From: Tetrahymena thermophila SB210
Lineage: Eukaryota; Ciliophora; Oligohymenophorea; Hymenostomatida; Tetrahymenidae
Length of the DNA: 64,000 bases
Direction: 5' to 3'
NCBI RefSeq assembly: GCF_000189635.1
Contig: NW_002476495.1
Coordinates: 310,001 to 374,000 of the forward strand
A program made the translations under genes and the position numbers. This document shows, one piece after another, positions 54,601-64,000 of this stretch. The first letter of the stretch is position 1, and each line of letters begins with the position of its first letter. The notes beneath the pieces were generated by a model that had not been told where the DNA came from, made no database searches, and saw only the letters and a program-made list of their open reading frames with translations.

Positions 54601-57600
54601 TAATCAAAATGATTTTTTAACTAAAAACCCTGGCTCAAAGATGATAAATGATTCTAAATTAATTGTACAAAATTTTAGAAGTGGTTAAAACCTATCTTCA
54701 ATATATTTTTAAATGACTAACGATTAAAACGAATTAGTTGTTCCTTAAACTGAAGAAATATCATATTATGTCTAAGTTAGAATAAGCAATTAAACTGCAA
54801 ATTAAATTAATTATTAAATTAGAGGGTAATAATAATCCAAATATATAATTAACACAATTCCATAGCTTAGCTTAATTTCGTTTGACTAAATTTAAGTTAT
54901 TGGAATACCAGGATCAATAGGAATTATTGAATTTTATTCTGATTAAATATTTAGAGTTGACCCATAAACGAATTAGTTGTAACCAGGATCTGTTTTCCAA
55001 ATATAAATTAACTTTAGGAACTGTACTGCTGGAGAATTTATTAGCAAATACTCTAATTACTAAGAATGTATAAATTGTCCTTAAGACACATATTCTTTTG
55101 ATCCTAAAGTTTGTTTGGATTGCCCAAGTGGGGCAGTGTGTGAACCTGGCAAAGGTTTAAAATGTAAAGAGGGATTTTGGAGATCTAGTGAATTGGATAA
55201 CTAAATATTAGAATGCACTTACTCAAAATATAATTGTGTGGGTGGTTCATACGGAAATTACGTTTGCAGAAAAGGGAGTATTGGGGCTCTTTGCTAAGAG
55301 TGTGATGTAAAAAAATTTATCTTAATTAATGGTAAATTAATTTTAATAAATAGATATATGGAAAATACTGGGACTAGTAATATACAAAATAAAATGAATA
55401 GGATAATTGTATACCATGTTCTTAAGCTAATGAATATCTATACAAATTAATATTAATTTAATTATTTGTCATCATCTATCTAGCCTTTATTATTTAAAAG
55501 AATGAAGAAAATACTCAAAAATAAAGGGTTTAAAATATTCTCACTAAATATTTTTAAAAGAAATCTAACACTCAAAGTTCAATTTAAGAAGTAAACCAAA
55601 AAAATAATTTTAATTTAAATAAAACAGAAGTATATATTAAAATATTTATGAACTACATTTTTATTATCAGTGCTCTAGGTACTCTAAAATTAAATATTCC
55701 TAAATGTAATTTTCTAATACAAATTTAATTCATTCAATTAATTTACTTTTATAATATATTAAAGAAATATTGCTGCTTCCTAATTTTTTAGCTTTTCCAC
55801 TCTATACATCAGTAAGTGCTCTTGAATGTTATTTAGTTAGCCTAAAAATTGAGATTCCTGTAATTTATTTGAAGTTGATAATTTCTCTTTGCATACCTTT
55901 AATTCTTTTTATTCTATTTATTACTTTCCTGAAAATTACTCAAAAGACAAAGCAGTTTCCCTACCATAAGATAACTACATCTATAATTTGTATAACTCTA
56001 TATTACTCACCTGATTTAATTACCTAAATGCTTTCTTTGTCTACTTGCATATAAATAGGTAGTGAGAGTTATATCTTAGAAAATCTATCCTACTAATGCA
56101 ATGTTGATAACTACTATGTATACACTTATTATTTTACTGTGCCTTTCTTAATACTCTGGATGTTAATTTTACCATTTACTTTATTTTTCCTACTATTTGT
56201 CAACAGGAAAAAGATCGATACTATAAAATAGGAATTAAAATATGGATTTTTATATAAAGAATATAAGCCTAAATTTTACTATTGGGAGTTCTTAAAATTT
56301 TTTATCAAAGCAATGATAATATTTTTATAGAATTTTTATTCTAAATTTGCTCAAGTCAAAGGCAATTTGATGTTAATAGCTATTGCTATTTATTTTTATT
56401 TGTTAAAAAAATTCAATCCATACAATGAAGAAGAAATTTAGAAAATAGAATTAAATTCTATACTTACTCTTGCTGCTTCCATTTATTTAGGAGTTTTCAT
56501 TAGTAGTAGCGATGATACTTATGATTATTACATTTATCTATCTTATGCAATAATTGTTTTAATTAATTTAAGATTTATTTTTATGATAACATAGAAAATA
56601 TTAAAAGAAAATATAGAGAAAATTATAAAGAACTGTGGATACTTTATAAATAAATACTTAACAAAAAACAATTAATAAGTTCAAACAAATAAGTTAGTAA
56701 AATTGAGTAATAAATAGCTAAAATTAAAAATTTAAAAGTCATTAGCCTCCTTCTTATAATAAAGTAAAGAAGACAAAAAATAAATCCTAATTTCCTTAAA
56801 AGATCAACTCCAAACTGGTATTTATTTAATTAAATAATATTTTAATATATTTAAATTTAAATATTTATTAGATAATGTCAAACTCTAAACTTTACAGGAA
56901 AGTAATAATGAAAATAATTGCAAAAATTTTTTGGGTAATGCCAAAATTTTAAATTCTATTTAGTCAAAAAGTGTAAAAGCTTCTATTAGCGATTTAGATG
57001 AGCAAAATGATTTATAATTAGATTATTTTAGAAATCAAAGTAAAATAGCTTTTCAAAAAAAATAAATTTTCATTTTTTTATGATAATAATTAGAATAATT
57101 CAAAAAGTTAAAATCTTAAAATCCTAATGAGTTATTAAAACAAGATAGTAAGTAGTAAGAAGAGGAATCATAAAAATTTATGACTCACCTATTAACTCTT
57201 AGTCCAGTATCCTCAAATTAATAGCCCATAATATAAAACTTAGATTAACTTACAAAATAAGATGATTAAATTTATGATAAAAATACTTAGCCATTAGATT
57301 CTCAAAGTAGGATTTATAAATCTTATATCCTAAATTTTCATATTTTTAAACTATTTATAATAGGTTAGAATAATTTTAAGATAGATTGTAATAATTTTAA
57401 TATTTAAGAAGAAACAGATATACACATTGAAGAGTAAAATAATCTATAATTGAAATCTCTACATAGATAATGTAAAAAATATTTTAAATTATTGATATGT
57501 AATTTTTTATAATATTAATATAGTTAACTAAAAAGAATTATAAAAGTATTCAAAATAATCTAAAAAGCTAAACATAAAATCATAATAGCTTCCTTAAAAT

Positions 57601-57687
57601 TTTTAGGAGTAATAGGTTTAAAATAAATCTCTCGATAGGTCTTTTAGCATAAATACAATCAACTCAAACTTGGAAAAGTAAAACTGA
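48667..57687 (+). CDS. Gene 6: giant propeller / beta-helix / multi-pass membrane protein (GSIGALCQECD subgroup)
   Basis: ATG 48667 leads a signal (INFLLIFYQNIF) and then IQCP. Exon 1 is 48667-48772 and exon 2 starts at 48826 with the same CNYF as gene 5. The propeller closes with CLNCSLDYYYQ and YGLGTADQPF. The beta-helix half starts at 51484 (51484-51942, 52005 onward, 54138-54266, 54323-55306) with EGGAIYI, DGGALNI and KGGAIYIY repeats. The stalk ends RKGSIGALCQECD. Membrane exons begin at 55354 and near 55766, and include KYGFLYKEYKPKFYYWEF. The second of these starts EILLLPNF, where genes 1-3 have GIFEFPQ. The cytoplasmic tail is long, split by several introns and Gln/Lys/Ser-rich; I choose TGA 57685-57687 because its frame keeps the hydrophilic composition. 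No defect was found in the conserved blocks. Confidence 0.86.
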
Positions 57688-58331
57688 TTAAAATAGTAAA
57701 ATATCTTTAAAATATTTTCAAAATAAAAACATTTTTATAATAAATAGGAAAAAGAAAGAATGAACAAAAATATCAAAAAAGTAGAATATATTTTATATTT
57801 TTTACTGTGTTAATTTAATTTAATTTTTATATTTCTTATTCTTATCAAAACACTTTTTTTTATTTGATTATTTATTATATTTTAATCATTTTTAGTAATC
57901 CTATTAGTTTTATGCCTTTTTTTAATACCTTAGTCATTAAACAAAGATTTTTTTTTTTTAATTTTCTTTAAATAATTCTTTCAATCATTATTATTAATAA
58001 TTGTTGTGTTTTTTAAAGCCAAGATGTTATATAAACTTTTTTAATAGAAAAATAATAAATCTTTTTAATGAATCAGTGGTAATACTTATTTTGTGACCTA
58101 TTTATGTGTTGCGCTATTTTGTTTGCAAAAAAAAAATTTTTGAGAAATGAATATTGAAATGTAATTGTAAAAATAAATATCTTTATCAAAATGAGTGATT
58201 GAAATGCTTACTTAGTTAAAATAACTTATCATATATACAAGTAATACAAAGCTAATTAGTATATCTCAAATTAGGATATTTGTTTATTTTAATAAAAAAG
58301 TAAAGAGGTATATCATATTTAATACAAAAAA
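57688..58331. other. Intergenic gap between genes 6 and 7
   Basis: 644 nt of AT-rich sequence with several T and A runs. I see no coding similarity, RNA gene or repeat. Confidence 0.6.
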
Positions 58332-61300
58332 ATGAAAAAGAGTGATTTTTTCAAAATTTTTACTCTAATATCTTTGATATTCTAATAGCATAAAGCTTCT
58401 CTTTGTCCAAAATTTTCTAGACAACACTGTAACCTTTAAAATATTTGCATATGTTATTAACTTAACATCCATTTATTAAATAGAAGCTAAGTTTTTTGAT
58501 GGATATTTAGTATCTAATTATTTAAAAATACCAAATACTAACATACTTTTGGTGAACAATATTGTCTATTAAAATGGTGCAGAGGCTTCTAGCATAGTTT
58601 TTTATAATGATATTACAGATATAAAAGACAATATAATCAATGTTGTTAAACGTATCAATTCTTACTTTTATTTATGATTTATATAGTATTCGTTTTTTGA
58701 AATTATTAGCGAACTACATTATTGTTTAGATGGAGTATATTTAGGAAAGAAATCAAATATTAGTAATGAATGCAGAGAAAATAATCTATGCTGATCCATA
58801 CACTCTTGAATCAATATAAGATCTTACATTTAGCAGATTAAAAGGAATGTCTTTTATCAAAGGATCTAATTATGCTGTCCTTCAAACATACTTATTTTTC
58901 ATATATGTAGTAGATGTTGTTGCTGGATAACAGATATTAGCTTTAGATATTTCGCCATATAATTCTAGTTCTAGCAACACTATAAATATGGCTAAATTTT
59001 TCTCACTCTAAAATGGATAAAAGTTTATCACTGTAATTGATTAGAAAGGAGCATATACCTGGTCTATAGATTTTAAAACTCTAAGTTTCACCTTTAATGG
59101 ATATATATAAGAGCAGTGTATTTAATTTATTAAAACATTTACTAAAAAGTTAATCTTTTTTAAAGAAAAAAATAGTGATGGAACTTCAAGATATAAACTA
59201 GTTGACCTTCATTCAAGTTATGATATTTTATTTTTAGCTGGTACATATTATCAAATAAGCGCTTTTTAAATTGTAGATTTAGCTAATAAACAAATCAAAC
59301 TATTATTAACACAAAGTATCTTTAGAATTATTTAATAAAATTTTTATATTTTTACAAAATTAATATTATTAGGTCTTTAAAATGCAAATTAAAATACAGT
59401 ATTTTAAAGCTTAAATTTCATAGCTTTATAAAATGGATAAAATTCTTTATTTTTAGGCGATAATAACCTAGCTTATAGGATAGATTTGTAGATAAATTAC
59501 AACAAAATCACTAATAATGTTGACAATTTTAGCTTTTAAAATATCTAAAATCCGTTTATTATACCTTTTCCTGGATATTCATCTTTAAGATGGTCTTACA
59601 TAAAATAAAATACTGTAGGTTCTCATTAATTAACACCCACCCCCTTGTCTGTTTTTTACTCAATTTTTGGATGTTATAAAATGTTTCTAAAACAGCTTTT
59701 CTTCTTCAGCCATTATTTTGATTTGAGGATTTACAGTATTTTTTATTAATAATAAAACAATTATTATTCTTAATAAAATATTAAATTTATTTATTAAAAA
59801 TAATTTTACAATAATTAAAACTTTATAAATAATTTAGCTTATACATCTGGAGGATTTACTAAAATTTTTAGTTTCTCATTAAATTAAAATTAATACTTTG
59901 CAGTAGCTAAAGTCAATAACATATATATCACATAAGACTCTCCTAGTAACTAACCAATATAAATTGTTCCAATAAATGGTACAATAAAATTAAGACAAAA
60001 CACATTTCTCTCTGTTAAGGGTTGCGAAAATTGTTTTGTAAGTATGGTAGATAGTTATTTAGTGAGCTTTTAAATCTAAATTACCTCATTTTCTAGAAAA
60101 GTATGTATTTTTTATCTATTAATTTAAATATTTCTTTTCTAATTAAATTATTTAGGGATTTAGTATAGGGCAACCTCCTTTAAATTTATAATTTGATAGG
60201 ATTAATTATAATGTAGAATGCTATTTTGGAAGTAATAACTCTATTTGGTGTATTTTAGGTCTGCCATACAAAGACAACTAAGAAAATTGTTTATTTTATA
60301 ACATAGATATAAATAATAAATAGTATTACAAGCTCATTTCTAACAATTTAACAGATAATTAGTTATTGTCTAGTTATGCTCTTTATTCTATTATTGATAA
60401 AGAAATTATTGGAGTAGACGTTTTTGGAAGTATATATGGTTGGGATGCTGTAAGTTAATCATTTAAATATAAACTGCAAATAGGTAATTATAATTATTCA
60501 ACAACAAAAAAAATAATAAAATTTTTAAATACCTTTTCAAATTTATTTAGATATTTCTTATAGATTTAAACAAATATTTAAATATTTAATTCTAAAAATT
60601 AAATTTTTTATCAAAAGGTTAGTTTAATTGCTCTGGTTCAATCATTGGATAATTATTTCAAACAAGTAATTATAAATTTATTATAATGGTTTGTGGTGAT
60701 TATAAAACAATCAGCTACAATTTTATTACAGGTTAAACATAATATTTGATTACTTTGGCTTCAAGTCCATACCATATCAACTCTTTTGAATCTTAAAATA
60801 TTATTGGCTTAGGAGATTAAAATAGTGGTGATGTTTACATATGGTAATTAAATACTACAAGTTCGTAATTTTAGCTTTTTATGCATTTCTAATCTCCTCT
60901 ATACAGTGATACATCTAATAATATGTAGTATTTACCATAAAATTAAATTTTATTTATTTAGTACTATTACAGTAATTTGTTTTTCCCTATTGGTTCATGT
61001 TTAAATAACCTTACAAGTTGCTTAAGCTGCTAAATGAACTTTTATTTTAATAATACTGAGACTGCTGTAAATAATTACTCTTATGGAATAGGCACAGCAG
61101 ATAATCCATTTAGTTCATCTTATAGCATAATATCAGCATTTTTATAAGTAAGAGTTATTTTTCCTTATGTTTTAATACTAAAATTATTTTGACTTAAAAA
61201 AAGGTTTAGCAATAAATATAATTAATTAATGGTTTTCAAAACTTATAAGCTTTTGTTTTATTTGATAGTCATAATTAAATGAATTACTATAATGAGCTAT

Positions 61301-64000
61301 TTAATCTTTAAACATTTAAATCAACAAATTTGACATTATAAAGTTGGTTTTCTGACAAATAAGCATAAATAAATACTAAATAAAAAATTTAATTTTCTAG
61401 TTTAAATATGCTAAGCTTAAATAATTTAAATTTTAACTTTATAAATCAAACCAGTGATTAATTGTAATGTGGAATACTTTTCAGTAATATATAGTAAGGG
61501 GTTATTATAGACAATATTGATATATCTTCTTCTAATAATTTATCAGAATGCTATTAGATTATAATTGATAATTCTTATGTTTCTTTAAACAATATTACAA
61601 TAAAGAATGTAGATCTTTCAAAGAATTATGAGTTGATTAGTATTTAAAATTCTTAAAAAGTAATTTATTAAACATTTATTTAAACTCTGTTAAGTTTATT
61701 TAATTAATTTTACTATAATTAGATTGCTTTTAATAATTTCATTTTAGATGGTTGCACTCTATCTTAGAATTTTAGTATATTAACCTAATAAACTGATGTA
61801 AAAGTTATAATTAACACTGCAGTAATTCAAAATAATATTTGTGATGTAAGTAATTTAAACTAATTGTCATTTGCAGGTGAGTTATTCGAAGCTGGATAAT
61901 ATGATATCACCGATATGACTATTATTGGTAATTCTTTTTGCAATTTAAAGATATTTTCAACTGTTAGCACGATAGAATAGAAAAATTATATCTTTTCATT
62001 CAATAAAATAACTTTATCAAACAATAATTTTTATACTACGGCTTCATATTTATTTTTTGATGCAATCTATTCAATTAATCCTGCTCCTTAACACACCCTA
62101 ATAATGAACGATTTAATGTTTTATAATAATACTTATCTGCCTTCTTCTACAGTGTAAACAGAAGTAAATATGGAAATTACTTAATTTGTTCTGTTAGAAA
62201 AAATTCAAAGTGTAAATTTATCTTAAATCACCATGAAAAATCATCAAGAAATAGCCTTTTGCTCCATATCAAAATCATAAATTATTTAAATCAGCTATAT
62301 TAATTGCTTAAATGAAAAAAATTTTTATAACAGTTTAGGTTAAAAATAATATGCTGGATGTTTAATTTTTAATGAAGTGAAATAACTCACCTTATCTAAT
62401 CTTTTATCAAGCTATATAAAAAGTATTAATAACTCTATCTTTTTTATCTAAAATTAGATTTACACAAATACATTAATAACTCTTTAAAAAATCTAAATAT
62501 TTAATTGCTATTTTGAATAAAACTAAATTAATTCATCAGCTAATCCAATTATAATAACATCTATAAATTATTCAGATATAAAAATAGATTCATCATAATT
62601 TTATTCAAATAAATTAAATGGATTATAAGGTCCTTAACTTTAATCCACCACTGCGATACAAATATAAAATCCATTAGGAACAATAAATCTACTTAATAAC
62701 TAATTTAATAATTCAAAATCAAATTCAATTTATAATTTCGTATATTTAATAGCTTTGAATGTTACTTTAAATTAAATAAGCTTTTAGTAATCCTCCTTTG
62801 ATTTATAAGACATCTAATCAAAATTTGTTTAGTTAGGAGGTTGTCTAAGAGTTAAAACATAACTTTTAAATATTTAATCATCTAATTTTAGTTAATCTAC
62901 TGCAAATAAAGGTTCTTTTCTTTATATAGAGAATATAAGTAATCAAATCAATATTACAATCGAAGATTGTTTATTTAAAGAAGGTTATGCTGAAGATGGT
63001 GGAGCAATTTATATAGATTCTTAGAACTCTAATTTTAATTTTGTTAGTAAAAAATCAAATTTTAGTGATATTTATATTTTTAAAAGTAACTCAGCTTCAA
63101 TATCAATCAAGTAAATAAATATTTCATATTTAATATTTAGTTAATTTTTAGTTTATTCCCATTCACTAGAATCAACTTATTTTATAAATTTGATAAAAAT
63201 TATTTTTATTTTAAACATTAAACATTTATAGATAATCATAAAAAACACTTGGAACAAACTCAATAATACTTGACTAAGGAATTTATAAAAATATAATTGG
63301 ACCAATAAATTCAGTTTTTTCAGATGTTATAAATACAAATATCACAATTTAAGGTATAGAAAACATAGGATTTAATGGAATTTATCCTGATTATTTAAAT
63401 ACTATATTTAAAATTACAGATCTTTAATCTGTACTATTTCTTTAAACTGAATCATCGACAATTCAATTATCAAATTGTAAATTCTAAAACATTACAGTAA
63501 AAAGTTATTAATAAAGTATCCCTATCTTACTAAATTCCACATTATCAAAAATAACTTTATAGTAAGTAATTATATAAAACTCATCATTTTATACAAGCCT
63601 AATAAGCTCACTTTAAGGATAGATTTCTATTATAGACTCTTAATTTATAAATATAACATAATTCAATAACAAAAGAATATTATAGGCAACTAATCAAATA
63701 GATTTTTTAGGAAATTCTTTAATTTTACTTACATCTTCAAAATTAATTGTGCAAGGATAATCTATTTTTTCATAAATTTCTTGTATTTAGTGCTTTGGTT
63801 CAACTTTATAGTTAGTAAGTACCTAATTTAACATTTAAGATGCTATATTCTAAGACTCTAAAGTAATTATTTTAATTAAATATTAAATATAAAAAAGAAT
63901 ATTTTATATTAGGCAAACAATGGTGGAGCAATTACACTTAATGGATTATCTTCTCAATAAAGTGTAATTCATAATACATAATTTATACGAAATACAGCAC
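58332..64000 (+). CDS. Gene 7 (3' partial): giant propeller / beta-helix protein
   Basis: ATG 58332 in a run of A gives a short signal (FFKIFTLISLIF), then LCP. Exon 1 (58332-58428) ends in phase 1 and exon 2 starts at 58484 with the conserved segment LKIPNTNILLVNN. Propeller blades follow (GAYTWSID, GSIYGWD), and the linker CLSCQMNFYFN with YGIGTADNPF ends at 61147. The beta-helix half opens at 61204 and includes EDGGAIYID near 63000. The window ends inside the exon starting at 63913, which begins with the same GGA pattern as the 129-nt exon of genes 1-6. The Cys-rich stalk, membrane block and tail are expected downstream. No stop or frameshift was found in the blocks that I translated. Confidence 0.86.

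Noticed and set aside
59634-59644. C-rich run CACCCACCCCC, possibly telomere-like
   Set aside because: It is not a repeat of CCCCAA and sits inside the open propeller frame of gene 7, encoding Thr-Pro residues.
1-64000. CRISPR arrays, bacterial operons, rRNA or insertion sequences
   Set aside because: No spaced direct repeats, rRNA similarity or transposase frames were seen, and the in-frame TAA/TAG plus introns exclude a bacterial source.

Overview
The window is nuclear DNA of a ciliate. It is very AT-rich. The long conserved reading frames on the + strand contain in-frame TAA and TAG at ordinary, conserved glutamine positions, and only TGA acts as a stop. The genes are cut by many short GT...AG introns (about 49-434 nt). 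Under the standard code only fragments are visible. Gene size and intron length fit an oligohymenophorean such as Tetrahymena or a relative, probably the macronuclear genome. That is inference; no species-specific marker was seen.

The whole window is one head-to-tail array on the + strand of a single family of giant membrane proteins. It holds seven genes (genes 1-7, the first cut at its 5' end and the last at its 3' end) and one truncated relic between genes 1 and 2. Each complete gene has the same plan: (1) a signal peptide followed at once by Cys-Pro; (2) a WD-like beta-propeller half; (3) a short linker with a C-x-x-C motif and a YGxGT-like tail; (4) a right-handed beta-helix (pectin-lyase / chlamydial Pmp-like) half with GGA-hydrophobic and FxxN repeats; (5) a Cys-rich stalk ending in GHIGALCEECD or GSIGALCQECD; (6) a block of about seven to eight membrane helices containing a KYGFLYKEY...YWEF signature; (7) a hydrophilic Gln/Asn/Lys-rich cytoplasmic tail.

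Layout: gene 1 (end of linker to C-terminus) 1-6231; relic 6526-8399; gene 2 9068-18943; gene 3 19312-28221; gene 4 29660-38069; gene 5 38444-48136; gene 6 48667-57687; gene 7 58332-64000+. Gaps are 0.3-1.4 kb and hold nothing I recognise. Genes 5 and 6 form a subgroup; genes 1, 2 and the relic form another; 3, 4 and 7 are more distant.

Introns sit at module borders and their phases are kept across paralogs. A 129-nt (43-codon) exon is exactly the same length in genes 1-6 and begins identically in gene 7. The array shows birth and death in progress: the relic has lost everything upstream of the membrane block and carries a frameshift, gene 2 has unrelated DNA with a perfect 20-bp inverted repeat where the propeller end and linker should be, and gene 4 keeps its extracellular part but its membrane block looks decayed. 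Ligand and cellular role are unknown. The architecture suggests cell-surface receptors or adhesion proteins.
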